This document shows positions 23,590 to 36,055 of a stretch of DNA of 64,000 nucleotides, piece after piece. Under the pieces are notes generated by a model. That model ran no database searches, was not told the DNA's origin, and was given only the letters and a program-made list of their open reading frames with translations. Positions within the stretch are counted from its first letter, which is position 1. Each line of letters begins with the position of its first letter. A program made the position numbers and the translations under genes. Source of the stretch: Callorhinus ursinus (Eukaryota; Chordata; Mammalia; Carnivora; Otariidae); the NCBI RefSeq assembly GCF_003265705.1, contig NW_020312848.1, positions 52,867,642-52,931,641 on the forward strand, given 5' to 3'.

Positions 23590-23757
23590 GAACAAGATTT
23601 AAAAAATAGACAAAATGATTTGAACAATTACTATAAATATATTAATTAATAAAAAATACCATACTTAGTGCCCTTTAAACAGAAACCAACTAGTTTTACA
23701 GGCTATGAAACATTTACAAAAATGAGCATATATTAGGCTATAAAGAAAACCTGAATA

Positions 23758-23974
23758 GGGGTGCCTGGGTGGCTCAGTCAGTTCAGCATCTGACTCTTGG
23801 TTTCGGCTTAGGTCGTGACCTCAGGGTTGTGGGATTGAGCCCTGCATCAGGCTCCATGCCCAGTGCAGAGTCTGCTGGAGATTCTCTCCCTTTCCTCCCC
23901 CTCTACTCCTCCCTCTGCTTGCTGATGAGCATGTGCGTGCTCTCTCTAATAAATAAATAAATAAAATTTTTAAG
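23758..23974 (+). mobile_element. Can-SINE, plus strand (older subtype), inside L1M
   Basis: Head 'ggggtgcctgggtggctcag', 'ctgactcttggtttcggct', 'gcagagtctgctggagattctctccc' and tail 'taataaataaataaataaaattttt'. The flanks 'aaagaaaacctgaata' (23,742-23,757) and 'aaagagaaccttaata' (about 23,976-23,991) are a decayed target-site duplication. Confidence 0.95.
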
Positions 23975-24458
23975 AAAAAGAGAACCTTAATAAATATTTT
24001 AGATTGGAAGGAGTGCAACACTGTCTTCTGATCACAATGGAATAAGAATTAGGGGTCCATGACAAAAAAAGGAATAAACAATGAAAATTATTTTTAAATA
24101 TTTAAAAGGGTAAATAATATTTAGAAAAATAAACATTTCAAACATTTAGAAAAGAAATAGATATAAAAGTTTTAAAACTTCTCCCAAACAATTCTTAATA
24201 AGAAAAACTAAATATAAATTTTGACTATCTAGAAAGCAATGAGAATGAAAGCACTGTTTATCATAACATATGAGATTTCTACAAAGCTGCACTCAGAGGG
24301 AATATTTATAGCTTTTGACATCTTCAATATATAAAAAAGGAGTGAAAACAATGAATTAAGCATCCAATTTCAGAAGTTAAAAAAGAACAAAATAAATCTA
24401 AGGAAAGCAGTAGGGAAGAGTCAAAGATGAGTGCAGAAATCAATGGATTAAAACTAAG

Positions 24459-24514
24459 GAAAGTAGGAGAAAATATTAAGTAAAAAGAAAGGAGGAGAAA
24501 ATATTAAGTAAAAA
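24459..24514. repeat. Two-copy tandem duplication, 28-bp unit
   Basis: Units 24,459-24,486 and 24,487-24,514 are identical except for one base (gaaagtagg versus gaaaggagg). The duplication lies inside ancient L1M sequence and is much younger than its host. Confidence 0.95.
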
Positions 24515-25899
24515 GAGATGCAGATTTTTTTATTAGGTAGAAAAAGGTAAGATCGATAAAAAATTAATATTAATAAACTAGGCACAGATCTGGTCTAAAA
24601 TATGGAATGTGATAAATGATCAATTCACTAGATTAATCAACATTAGAGTTTAAAAGAAAACTCAAATATACATATGTAGAAGATGAGTAAGGAAAAATAA
24701 CTATAGATAAAGAAGAAATGATAAGATTTATAAAATAAATTTTTCAATTGTATAATAATAACTTTGAAAATGTTAATGAAAAATATACAAAGAAATGGAA
24801 AAATAAAAATACCAAGTTGGTTCAAGAAAAGACAGAATTGACAAATACATCAATAAGCATAGACAGTTGGGAACATTGTCTAAAACTGTACCTCAGAAAT
24901 AATGGACTGAGATGATTTTATGGGTGACTTATTTATTTTAAATCTTCAGAGAAAAGATAGCCCTGATAATAAGTCTTTTGCAAGTATTGGAGAATGAGGA
25001 AACCTTTTGACCTGTTTTTAAAAATCATCATAATATTGGTACTTATATTTGACTATGATAATCCAAAAAAAGAAAACTATGCCCAATTCCAGTTTCACTT
25101 GGGAATATCAATGTAAAACAAATCTTAAGGTATTATGAAATAGAATGCAGTAGCTTATTGGAATATACACCATTACCAAGATCCCTTCATGCCATGAATG
25201 CACGTGTGGCTGGCTATTAGGAAGTCTACTACTGCAATTTACTCTCATAAGAGGTGAAAGCATGATTAATTTGACAGCTCTTCCCAAAAAGCACTTGGTA
25301 AGATTCAGTGTCTACTTCTAATAAACGCTCTTAGTGACCTAAGAATAGAAGGAAACTCCCTTAATGAACTAAGGAGCATCAAAAACCAGCAGCAGACATA
25401 TTTAACAGTGGATTCCAAAAGGGTTATTTCTTTAAAATCAAGAAAAAGACTAGTTGGAATCTAGTTTACTACTTAGAAACACCCTAAATCCTGTGGGAAT
25501 AATTAGTTTTAGAGGAAGCACCAGTGTGCATGTCTAGAGAATGAGCAAAGGTTCTGTAGGAGCTAGTATGAAATGAACATTTCTGGGGTCAGTTTTTGAG
25601 AAGGAAATTCTTGAGAAATCTTAATAAGAAAATTTCCCTGAAACCCTTGCAAACACTAGCAAACCTCTGTAATCCAGAATGCTGAAGGTTGTGGCATCAC
25701 TCAGATTTCCGACAGGTAACTCCAAAATCCTAAGCTCACAGTAATCACTGCCTGAAATTCCACTACCTGGAGTTCTTTTGAAGTTAACAAACATTTATGC
25801 ATATACCAAGGTGGCACAGGAATGTAACTAACTCCTAATCACTAACATTGCCGTGATGAGTCTTTGATTAGGTTATCACATCACTGACACATTAAGGGA

Positions 25900-26140
25900 A
25901 GGTAATAGTGGTAGCTTGTATTTATTGAGTGCTTATCCATGTGCCAGGCACTGTTCTTATGATATACATATCATCTCATCTATTCCTCACAATAACCATA
26001 CTACATATGGAGAAACAGAAGCTTAGTGATGAGGTAGAAGTTAACCAAACTCACATAGCTAGTAAGTTGTGGGGTTGAGATTCAAAATCAAGCAGCTGAG
26101 TGCCCAGTCTGCTGCTCTGAACTACTACCCTGCACTGCCT
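25900..26140 (-). mobile_element. MIR SINE, minus strand, nearly complete
   Basis: Antisense MIR in order: 'tagcttgtatttattgagtgcttatccatgtgccaggcactgttct', 'catctcatctattcctcacaataacc', 'atggagaaacagaagcttagtgatgaggtagaag', 'actcacatagctagtaagttgtggggttgagattcaaa', 'cagtctgctgctctgaactactaccctgcactg'. This is the clearest MIR in the window. Confidence 0.88.
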
Positions 26141-26214
26141 GGTCTTTAGAAGACAGATGTTCTATGTATGGGTTTCTGACCTCGAACTAAATTGATTCAA
26201 AACATACTGAAAGT

Positions 26215-26360
26215 CACCTATGTGCAAGCCATCCTGAATCCTCTGTAGTTGATAAGCACATGAATATGACACTTTCCTTGCCCTCAGGAAACTTATTCTG
26301 TAGTAGAGGAGGTACACACGTGAATAACCAATTACACTTCAAGGGTGAATGTAGAGTGTT
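26215..26360 (-). mobile_element. L2 3'-end fragment, minus strand
   Basis: Antisense L2 phrase order: 'acctatgtgcaagccatcctgaat', 'gacactttccttgccctcaggaaacttattctgtagtagagg', 'cacacgtgaataaccaatta'. It lies 75 bp from the MIR. Confidence 0.6.
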
Positions 26361-28471
26361 TGGTTGTGGTTGTGGGTGGGTCAGGGCTCCTCAGATAACA
26401 TGTTAGGGATGTGGAGGCAGAGGACCTTCTTTGGAGTAGCCATGCTTTTTGAATTCGATATTTTCCCTATAAGGGCACAAGTTTGGTGATATTCTCTGAA
26501 GTACATGGTGAGTTCTGAACTTTCAATCTGTTTTGAGTGCATACCATAAAAAGACAAAGGGACCATTTCCCATCTGCATACCCCCTCCCCTGGCCGTTTA
26601 TTACTTCTGTTGCTAAGGGAAGGACTTTGGGAGAAACTTAGTAAATAATAAATAAATATGACTGAGTAACATGAAACTTCTGACCCTCTACTCTTTCAAA
26701 AAATGAAATGAGTGATATCATCATAAAAAGAAAGACACCCTAATTTATTCTCTAATTTGGATAATCTGGGAGAAAACCTTGATAGTCATAGATAGGAAGG
26801 TGAGAGAAATCAGTCCTGCTAGAATTGCTCTTTCAGTTGTCAGCACATTTTAATGAAATGCCAGTCTTTTCATGCCAAATCCTGAAGGAAACCTCTGGGT
26901 ACCGATTGATGAAATGATTTCATTACCAAATGGAGTCTAAAATAAAGCCTCTCCCATTTTGCAGAGCACAGCACTCTATAAGTTCAAAAGGTAAGACATA
27001 CTTTCAGTATGTATAAACTGTGGAGTACATTTGAAAATAAAATTTTTAATTATGTTTGACATCTCAGACCCAGTGCTGTCATCCTGTAGGAAAGTAACAT
27101 CTGTTTTGACATCTCTAGTGGTAGAGACTTTAAATCAGTTTTCATACTACTTATCTGCTGGCTAATCAGAATGGATGCAGCTTTCTTCTAACCAACTCAT
27201 TCACGGGGAAGAAAGAAGAGATATGCAGAGAAGTAAAGCTGGGAGCAAACTGATATGATGAATTTAAATCTAAAGTCCTTTGAAAATATTATATCTGTTT
27301 TAATTCAGTGCAAAATTTGAAAATGTTCATTTAATCCTAAATGTGCAGAGTTTTTTTCTTATTCCTGATATATGCCTTTTGCTTTGACTTAAAACCAATA
27401 GAACATTAAAGCATATTTTATTTCCCAAACCATTTGGTTTGATCTCAAGTTCAAGGTTTTAACTGGAGAAAGTTGATTTGCTATTTTCAGTAAGAAGTAC
27501 TTTAAAAATGGCTGAATTAGATTTTTTTTCTATGTTTTGTGTTTCAAATTGCAGGTGTTAGAAAGGCATCATGTTATATTGTTTCTTTGATGGTTGTATA
27601 TATAGTCTTAAAATCTGTGAACTCATCACGTTTTAGATTTAAAGGCATGGTTGAGGAAAATAGCTCCCTATAGGAATCATTACTTCCATATCTTCCATAC
27701 TCGTGGAACTTTCTTAAAGATATGCTAACATAATTTTAGGTGTCTCTTACAAATAAAATAAAAAGAGATTTCTATTTGAATAACTCAGGATTTCCCTTAT
27801 AACTTTACCTGCATTATTGGGATAAAAATCATGTTGCCTCCATTCTCTTTTTCTTTTTATATGTGTAGGCACAGGCTTCATATTTCTACTTAAACGTCTA
27901 CCTATAAATGATAAACTGATTGGTTGGGTTACAAAAGACACACACCAAAGTATTCCAACCAGCCAACTCAGTTAAGCAATTTTGTTAGTTTAGATGCAGC
28001 TTTAGTTAAGAGAGAAGCTGGAGGAAGCTTACAGATGATTTTATTAGGAAATATGTGGGAGGATAATCCTTTAAACAGATTAATACTAAGAGGGACTTGC
28101 ATGTTCTTCAAAGAAAAAGGCAAAATTTAAGGAAACTAAAAACAATTGAAATAATTTTTACATTAAATGGATACTTACTGGAAAATATATTTGAATGGGT
28201 AAAGATGTGCCATGTTTTAAGATCTAATTTACCAAACAAGCAAACAAAAAGATAAAAAATAATTACCAATCACCAATAAAATAAAGGTCTTTTCTTTGCC
28301 TTGCGTATGTTTATAGGATGCAGTGGTGAACACAATGCAGACCTCCTTTTTATTTGGCATTAATAATGCTTAGATGAGCCTGTGCTATTTTTAATGCTAG
28401 AGTGAAGGTCAATAACGGTGGTATTTTGACAAATCATATAATTCCTAATGGGTTAAAATAGGGACATGGTC
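26361..28471. other. Unassigned sequence
   Basis: About 2.1 kb without a recognised repeat, gene or RNA. The open frames are short (68 codons or fewer), AT-driven and without domains. This is the longest repeat-free stretch I see in the first half of the window. Confidence 0.45.
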
Positions 28472-28486
28472 AAGCCTTTCTTTTTA

Positions 28487-28694
28487 TTTATTTGTTTTTA
28501 AAGATTTTCTTTATTTTAGAGATAGAGAGAGCATGAGTGGTGGGGGGGAGGGAGAGAAGCAGAGGAGAGGGATAAGCGGACTCCATGCTGATCACCGAGC
28601 CCGAGGTGGGGCTGGATTCCATGACCCTGAGATCATGACCTGAGCAGAAATCAAGGGTCAGACACTTAACTGACTGAACCACGCAGGTGCCCCT
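28487..28694 (-). mobile_element. Can-SINE, minus strand (older subtype)
   Basis: Left T-rich tail, 'aaagattttctttattttagag', GA-rich block, 'ccatgaccctgagatcatgacctgagcagaaatcaagggtcag', head 'ctgaaccacgcaggtgcccc'. The flanks 'agcctttcttttta' and 'agactttcttttta' match at all but two positions. Confidence 0.94.
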
Positions 28695-29260
28695 AGACTT
28701 TCTTTTTAATTTATAATTATGATGCCGTGTTTGAATAAGTTGTAAATATAATTCCTTCCTTCTCTGTTATCACCACATCATAGAATTCTGTATTGTTTCT
28801 TCAAAGTACAGAAATTATTATATATTCATCATAATTGCATAAATTACTATAAATGTCTTAATTCTCACTAGACCTATACTGCATGCACATTCCCATAGGA
28901 AAGTGTCTCATCCAAAAATTACCTAGAATTCAAACCTACATTGAAATAATCTTGTTTTTAAATTATTGGTTATTTTTTCTTGTTAAATATAAAATATTTG
29001 TTGATTTAAGGAGTAGAAAAACTAGCATTCTCCTATGTACAAATCATTTCATTTTATCCTCATAAAGTAAAAACAGTTTTAATTCGAACTATTTCTGGGA
29101 GTGCCAAGATAAACTTTGAACCAAAAAATCAATTTTGGTAGATATCACACAACTTTAATAACCCTGTTCTATAAGATGTTAAATTTAATTTGCAATCGTT
29201 TTATCTGGAAGACACTCAAAAGTTATATTGGTGAAGGCTAGACATTTTGTGGGTCTTTTT

Positions 29261-29445
29261 TTTTTTTTAAAGATTTTATTTATTTATTCATGAGAGCCAG
29301 AGAGAGAGAGAGAGAGAGAGGGGCAGAGGGGAGAAGCAGGCTCTCCGCGGAGCAGGGAGCCCGATGCGGGACTCGATCCGAGGACCCTGGGATCATGACC
29401 TGAGCCGAAGGCAGACGCTTAACCATCTGAGCCACCCAAGCGCCC
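29261..29445 (-). mobile_element. Can-SINE, minus strand
   Basis: Poly(T), 'aaagattttatttatttattcatgagag', a (GA)n block, 'ccgcggagcagggagcccgatgcgggactcgatccgaggaccctgg', head 'ctgagccacccaagcgccc'. The high CpG content marks a young copy. Target-site duplication 'ttgtgggtcttttt' is at 29,247-29,260 and 29,446-29,459. Confidence 0.97.
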
Positions 29446-29459
29446 TTGTGGGTCTTTTT

Positions 29460-30777
29460 TTGAGTGATTTTTTTTCATGGCTAATGTGAGCATTGGATAT
29501 ATCTTAGACATATTTTACTACCACTACCATTACAGCAACAATATATTAAATTACTGGGTTTTCTCCAAGAATCAGTCATAAGTTGGTCTTCTTTAACCAA
29601 ATTTCTAAATCTACAAAATTTATATAAGCAATGGATACCAGAGTCAGGAGTGTTGTGATATTCTAGATCATATTCTCTGTGGAAAGATCAAGGCTTCCAA
29701 TTCTCTTTCTCTGATATTGTTTTGATATTATTCAAAGATAGTTAATTCTCAATAACTCAGAAATGAGTAATTTTACTTGGGGATTGAATTTTTTTATTAA
29801 AAAGAATAAAAGAATGATTAATTAAATAAAGCATTGTGACAATAGCAGATTTAGCTGTTTATTTCTTTTTCACCCAACTGTAATTCTGTTAGTGTGGTTG
29901 AGAACCTAAAGTTTCCTCCCATTTCAGAAAATTCTCTTCTTCTTGGATTCCAAAAGGGACAAAAGTGAGGACCAAGAGGAAAGAAACATCAAATGTGAGA
30001 CTTAGGGCATGTCAGGAAGGAAGGAAGGAAGGAAGTTTTTTCCACATTTCTTTTTTTTCTCCCCTTGCCATTTGAGTGACAAGTTTTGGACAGTCAGAGT
30101 TTTGGAGAGACAAAGCTAAGATGCTGCCTAACAGAATGGACATAGAAAAGGATAGTTAGGCCAGTTTTTGGTTTAAGCTTTGTGAGAAGAGAGCCAAAGG
30201 GTGGTGTCCTCAAGGTCTTGAGTAAGAAAAAAAAATCAGCTTTCAGGTAGGATAACTTGCAGACATTTGGGTATAAAATCCTAATTAGCATTTTCACAGA
30301 CTAAGGATGATGGAAAATTTGAGGGTCTGGAGGTGTCATTTCACACTGTGGTGTTGGTGAACAAATGCTTTGAGGGCAAAAAGTGCTGTAGGAATGTATA
30401 GTAAGTATCTGGTGTTCACAGAGCCTCAAAATTGCTTTTGAGGGTTACGCTATCATATTTCTCCTTAAGTGGTTGTGGTAGTAGACAGTGTTTTAGTAGA
30501 CAGTGGTAGTAGACAGTAGACAAGTGTTGACTTGATTTAAATTAGTTAAAATAGAAGCAAGCAACCTATTACTCTCATGTATAGTACAGTAAAGTGTAAA
30601 TTTTAAGTTTTGGGCACATTTTAGCCATTCACAGTTCTCTTAATTTAAAAAGATACCCCATCTCTAATTTGGATTCAACATGCAATTTTATTTAGCAGGA
30701 AAATAGAGATTGTGTCTTTCTTCTCAATTTTTTGGCATTTTAATTATAAGAGAGAACCAGGCTAACATTAGTAGCTT
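29460..30777. other. Unassigned sequence with short simple repeats
   Basis: No gene or transposon recognised. It contains a (GGAA)5 run at 30,013-30,035 and an irregular repeat of 'agtagacagt' at about 30,479-30,524. Confidence 0.45.
30013..30035. repeat. (GGAA)n microsatellite, about five units
   Basis: 'caggaaggaaggaaggaaggaag', a short uninterrupted tetranucleotide run. Confidence 0.9.
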
Positions 30778-30795
30778 AAAAAAAGGTCAACAGTA

Positions 30796-30989
30796 GGGCG
30801 CCTGAGTGGCTCAGTTGGTTAAGCGACTGCCTTCGGCTCAGGTCATGATCCTGGAGTCCCGGGATCGGGTCCCGCACTGGGCTCCCTGCTCAGCAGGGAG
30901 TCTGCTTCTCCCTCTGACCCTCTTCCCTCTTGTGCTTTCTATCTCTCATTCTCTCTCTCTCTCAAATAAATAGATAAAATCTTTAAAAA
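30796..30989 (+). mobile_element. Can-SINE, plus strand
   Basis: Head 'gggcgcctgagtggctcag', 'gactgccttcggctcaggtcatgatcc', 'cccgggatcgggtcccgc', CT-rich body, 'caaataaatagataaaatcttt', A tail. A perfect 18-bp duplication 'aaaaaaaggtcaacagta' is at 30,778-30,795 and 30,990-31,007. CpG-rich and young. Confidence 0.98.
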
Positions 30990-31219
30990 AAAAAAAGGTC
31001 AACAGTATAATTGTTCCTTCAATGTAATTTCAGATTTCGAGTGAAGCAATTAATATTCTATTTTTTTAAGACATTTCTCTTTAGGATACATGGATTATGT
31101 ACTTTGAAAAAAGTGGCAGTTGTAATTTTGCATTAATTTATGTCATTTTACACCATGATATGTATTTATACTTTACCTATATAAGCTATACTTGAAACAA
31201 ATAATACCACAATATTTTA

Positions 31220-31432
31220 TTTTGCTTTTATTATTATTTTTTAAATATTTTTTTAAGTTTATTTGACAGAGAGACACACAGCGAGAGAGGGAACACAAGC
31301 AGGGGGAGTGGGAGAGGGAGAAGCAGGCTTCCTGCAGAGCAGAGAGCCCAGTGCAGGGCTCAATCCCAGGACCCTGGGATCATGCCTTGAGCTGAAGGCA
31401 GATGCTTAATGACTAAGCCACCCAGGTGCCCC
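31220..31432 (-). mobile_element. Can-SINE, minus strand
   Basis: T/A-rich tail, 'ttaagtttatttgacagagagac', 'gggaacacaagcagggggagtgggagagggagaagcagg', head 'ctaagccacccaggtgcccc'. Target-site duplication 'aataccac[a/g]atatttta' is at 31,203-31,219 and 31,433-31,449 with one transition. Confidence 0.97.
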
Positions 31433-31730
31433 AATACCACGATATTTTAGAGTTTTCTAAGATTTTTTCCATATATGTATTGTTTGATGTATTCTTTTCT
31501 GATTCAGTGAAATTTTGTTGTATTTGAGTGATGAAATGGAATTTGGGCTATTGCACTCTGTCCAAATAATTGTTATAATTAGTAATTAGTAAATTAACTT
31601 GATCAGTAAATAGCCAAAAGCAGGTTCAAACTTCCATTCTGACCCTTGAATTATGTGTTTTTCTTATTGATAATTTTTTAAAAATTTATAGGTATTCCCT
31701 TTCTTTTCATTTTTTTCCTTTTTTAAAAAC

Positions 31731-31830
31731 AAGTTTAATTAACATACAGTGTTATATTTGCTTCAGGTGAACAATAAAATGATTCAACAATTCTTTATAT
31801 TACTTAGTGTTCATCACGATAAGTGTACTC
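31731..31830 (-). mobile_element. Older L1 3' UTR, minus strand, left piece
   Basis: Antisense end of a carnivore L1 3' UTR: 'gtttaattaacatacagtgttatatttgcttcaggtgaacaataaaatgattcaacaattcttt', then 'tcatcacgataagtgtactc'. At 31,831 a second, younger L1 begins with the same 3'-UTR text again. The older element resumes at 38,691. Confidence 0.88.
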
Positions 31831-32052
31831 TTTTTTAACATACAGTGTTATATTACTTTCAGGCGTACAATATAGTGATTCAACAATTCTACACATTACT
31901 TGACACTCATCACAATAGTACTCTTAAAGCCCTTCTCCTATTTCACCCATCTGCCCACCCACTTTCCCTCTAGTAACCATCAGTTTGTTCCTATATTTTA
32001 GTCTGTTTCTTTGTTTCTCTTTTTCTCCTTTGTTTTGTTTCCTAAATTCCAC

Positions 32053-35000
32053 ATATGAGTGAAATCATATGGTATTTGTCTTTCTCTGACTGACTTATTT
32101 CATTTAGCATTATACTCTAGCTCCATCCATGTTGTTGCAAATGGCAAGATTTCATTCCTTTTTATTGCTGAATGATATTCTCTTGTGTATATATATATAC
32201 CACATCTTTATCCATTCATCTATTGGTGGACACTTGGGTTGCTTCCATAATTTGGCTATTGTAAATAATGCTGCAATAAACAAAAGGGTGCAATATCCTT
32301 TTGAATTAGTGTTTTTGTATTCTTTGTGTAAATAGCCAGTAGTATAATTACTGGATTGTAGGGAAGTTCTATTTTTAATGTTTTGAGGAACTTCCATACT
32401 GTTTTCCATAGTGACTGTACCAGTGTGCATTCCCATCAACAGTGCATGGGGGTTCCTTTATCTCCATATCCTTGCCAACACTTGTTTTTTCTTGTGTTAT
32501 TGGTTTTAGCCATTCTGAAAGGTATGAGGTGATGTCTTATTGAATTTTTGATTTGCATTTTCCTGATGATGAGTAGTGTTAAGCATCTTTTCATGTATCT
32601 ATTGGCCATCTCTATTCTTCTTTGGAGAAATGTCTGTTCATGTCTTCTGCCCATTTTTAATTGGATTATTTGGGGTTTTTTGCTTTTCGTTTTTTTTGTT
32701 TTTGTTTTTGTTTTTTGGGTTTTTTTTTTTGGTGTTGAGTTGTATACATTCTCTATATATTTTGGATATTAACCCCTTATTGGATATATCATTTACAAAT
32801 ATCTTCTCCCATTCAGTAGGTTGTCTTTTAGTTTTGTTGATTGTTTCCTTTGCTGTTCAGAAACTTTTTATTTTGATGTAGTCCCAAGAGCTTATTTTTC
32901 TTTTATTTCCCTTCCCTCAGGAGACATATCTAGAAAAATGTTGCTATGGCCAATATCAGAGAAGTTACCACCTGTGCGCTCTTCTAGGATTTTTATGGTT
33001 TCAGATCTCACATTTAGATCTTTAAACCATTTTGAGTTTGTTTTTGTGTATGGTGTAAGAAAGTAACCCACTTTCATTCTTTTACATGTTGCTATTCAGT
33101 TTTCCCTACACCATTTGTTGAAAAAACTTTTTTCCATCGTATATATTCATTCCTTCTTTTTCAAAGATTAATTGACTATATAATTGTGGATTTATTTCTG
33201 GGTTTTCTGTGCTGTTCTGTTGATCTATGTGTCTTTTTTTTTATGCCAATACTGTACTGGTTTAATTACTACAGTTTTGTTGTGTTTATTGAAGTCTGGG
33301 ATTGTGATACGTCCAGTTTAGTTCCTCCTTTTCAAGATTGCTTGAGCTATTTGGGGTCTTTTGTCGTTCCATATAAATATTAGGATTATTTGCTCTACTT
33401 CTGTGAAAAATACTGTTGGTATTTTGATAGGGATTGCATTAAATCTGTAGATTGCTTTGTGTACAGTGAACTTTTTGACAGTATTGGCTCTTCCAATCCA
33501 TGAGCATGGAGTATCTTTCCATTTGTTTGTGTCATGTTCAATTTCTTTTATCACCGTTGTATAGTTTTCAGACTATAGGTCTTCCACTTCCTTTGTTAAA
33601 TTTATTCATAGGTATTTTATTATTTTTGGTGCAATTTTAAATGGAACTGTTTTCTTAATCAGGCATTTGCCAGAGCAACAGATTTCTGTATATTGATTTT
33701 ATATCCTGCAACCTTACTGAATTAATTTACCAGTTCTAGTAGTTTTTTGGTGGAATCTTTCTGGTTTTCTGTATATAGTATCATGTGCAAATGGTGAAAA
33801 TTTCACTTCTTCCTTACCAATTTGGATGCCTTTTCTTTCTTTTTCTTGTCTGATTGCTGTGGCTAGGACTTCCAGTATTATGTTGAATAAAAGTGGTGAG
33901 TGGACATCTTTGTCTTGTTCCTGATCTTAGAGGAAAAGCTCTGTTTTTCACCATTGGTATGATGTTATCTGCTGGTTTTTCATAAATGGCTTTTATTATG
34001 TTGAAGTATGTTCCCTTTCAACCTGTTTTGTGGAGGTTTTTAATCATGAATGGGTGCTGAACATTGTCAAATGCTTTTTCTGCCCTATATTTAGATAATC
34101 ATATGGTTTTTATCCTTTCTCTTATTGATGTGATGGGCGATGTTGATTGATTTGTGAATATTGAACCACCCTTGCATCCCAGAATAACTCCCACTTGATT
34201 GTGGTGAATGATTTTTTTGAATTTACTAATGGATTCAGTTTGCTAGTATATTGTTGACGATTTTTGCATCTACATTCATCAGAGGTATTGACCTGTAGTT
34301 TTTGTTTTTGTTTTTTTTTTGTAATGTCTTTATCTGGTTTTGGTATCAGGGTAATGCTGGCCTCATGTAATGAATTTGGAATTTTTCCTTCCTTTTCTGT
34401 TTTTTGGATTAGTTTGAGAAGACTAAGTATTAACTCTTCTTTAAATGTTTGGTGGAATTCACCTGTGAAGCTATCTGGTCCTGAACTTTAGTTTGTCGGG
34501 AGTTTTTTGATTACTGATTCAATTTCATTTCTGGTAATCAGTCTGTTCAAATTTTCTATTTCTTCCTGTTCCAGCTTGGGGGGAGGTTATAGATTTCTAG
34601 AAATTTATCCATTTCCTCTAAGTTGTCCAATTTGTTGCATATAATTTTTCATAGTATTCTTTTATAATCCTTTGTATTTCTATGGTGTTGGTTGCTTTTT
34701 ATCCTCTTTCCTTTGTGATTTTTTTGAGTCCTCTCTCTTTTTTTTTTTTTTGAAGAGTGTTTAAAGGTTGTTAATTTTGTTGATCTTTTCAAAGAATCAG
34801 CTCCTAATTTCATTGATCTGTTCTATTGGGGTATTTTGGTTAGTTTCTATTTTGTTTATTTCTACTCTAATCTTTATTATTTCCTTCCTTCTACTGGTTT
34901 TGCTGTTGTTTGTTCTTTTTCTAGCTCCTTTAGGTGTAAGGTTAGGTTGTTTATTTGAGATTTTTCTTGCTCTTTGAGGTCAGCCTGTATTGCTACAAAA

Positions 35001-35913
35001 TATCCTCTTAGAATAGTTTTTGCTGCATCCCAAAGATTTTGGACCAATGTGTTTTCATTTTCATCTGTCTCCATGTGTTTTTTTGATTTCTTCTTTGATT
35101 TCTTGGTTGACACATTCATTGTTTAATAGTATGATATTCAACCTCCATGTATTTGTGCTCCTTCCAGAGTTTTTCTTGTGGTTGATTTCTAGTTTCATAG
35201 CATTGTGGTCAGAAGAGATGCAAAATTCAGTCTTTCTGAATTTGTTGAGACTTGTCCTCCTCCCCTTCCTCCTCCTCCTCCTCCTTCTTCTTGTATTGCT
35301 AAAGGTTTATTCTGGAGAATGTTCTATGTGCACTTGTAAAGAGAATTTATTCCATTGTTTTAGGATAGAATGTTGTGAATAAACCTGTTAGACCCATCTT
35401 ATCCAATGTGTCATTCAAAGCCACTCTTTTCTTGTTGATTTTCTGGTTGGGTAATCTACCCGTTGATATAAATGGGGTGTTAAAGTCCCCTACTATTATT
35501 GTATTACTATAGATTACATCCTTTATGTTAGTTATCAGTTACTTTATTTATTTGGTGCTCCCATGTTGGATGCATAAATATTTATATTATTGTATCTTCT
35601 TGTTGGATTATTCCTTTTATTATTATATTGTGTCCTTCTTTGTCTCTTGTATAGTCTTTGATTTAAAGTCTGTTTTGTTCAATATAAGTATTGCTACCCC
35701 GAATTTCTTTTCATTTCCATTTATATGATAAATACTTTTCCACCTCTTTACTTTCAATTTGTATGTGTCTTTAGGTCTGAAATGAGTCTCTTATAGACAG
35801 CATGCACATGGGTCTTGCTTTTTATCTATTCCTTCATCCTGTGTCTTTTGATTGGAGTGTTTAGTACATTTTACATTCAAAGTAATTATTGTTAGTTATG
35901 CACTTATTGCCAT
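32053..35913 (-). pseudogene. L1 ORF2 (endonuclease-reverse transcriptase) pseudogene
   Basis: About 1,280 codons long, the usual ORF2 length, but broken by many frameshifts and stops. The N-terminal endonuclease start aligns at 35,880 (LNVK), and near 35,790 a stop precedes ETHF of the LQETHF motif, although the Glu codon survives. The linker 'QNLWDAAK' is at about 35,040. The RT catalytic box reads F-A-H-D at 33,791-33,780 instead of FADD, so the first aspartate is lost. Downstream, 'CSWIGRAN' (about 33,500) and '[11 protein letters not shown]' (about 33,060) keep family signatures. A triplet repeat disrupts it near 35,260. It cannot make an active enzyme. Confidence 0.92.
35252..35293. repeat. 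CCT/CTT triplet repeat inside L1 ORF2
   Basis: 'cctcctccccttcctcctcc' then further 'ctcctccttcttcttg', an impure trinucleotide run that the plus-strand L1 lacks at the corresponding place. It therefore arose after insertion. Confidence 0.85.
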
Positions 35914-36055
35914 TTTTTAACTTGTTTTAAGGTTGTTTTACTAGTTCTTCTCTATTCCTTTCTTCTATTGCTGTCTTCTTTCATAATTTGCTGGATGTCT
36001 TTAGTGATAAACTTGGATTCCTCTCTCTTTATTTTTTTGCATATCTATTACTTTT

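Larger units (their letters stand above)
23590..25440 (+). mobile_element. Ancient L1M ORF2 remnant, interrupted by a SINE
   Basis: Sense L1 in correct order: 'gatttgaacaattactataa', 'gctataaagaaaacctgaata' before the SINE, 'gatcacaatggaataagaattag' at 24,032, 'ctgcactcagagggaatatttatagc' at 24,288, 'aaagaacaaaataaatctaagg' at 24,383, 'gcagaaatcaatg', then RT-region phrases 'tatgcccaattccagtttcacttgggaatatcaatg' (25,079) and 'aatagaaggaaactcccttaatgaa' (25,344). Coding is destroyed by many indels. Confidence 0.7.

Noticed and set aside
32548..32881. Phe-rich plus-strand ORFs that look like membrane proteins
   Set aside because: They are antisense to A-rich L1 ORF2; the hydrophobicity comes from poly-T codons.
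35020..35382. 120-codon plus-strand ORF rich in Leu and Val
   Set aside because: It is the antisense shadow of L1 ORF2, with the leucine run coming from the CCT/CTT repeat.
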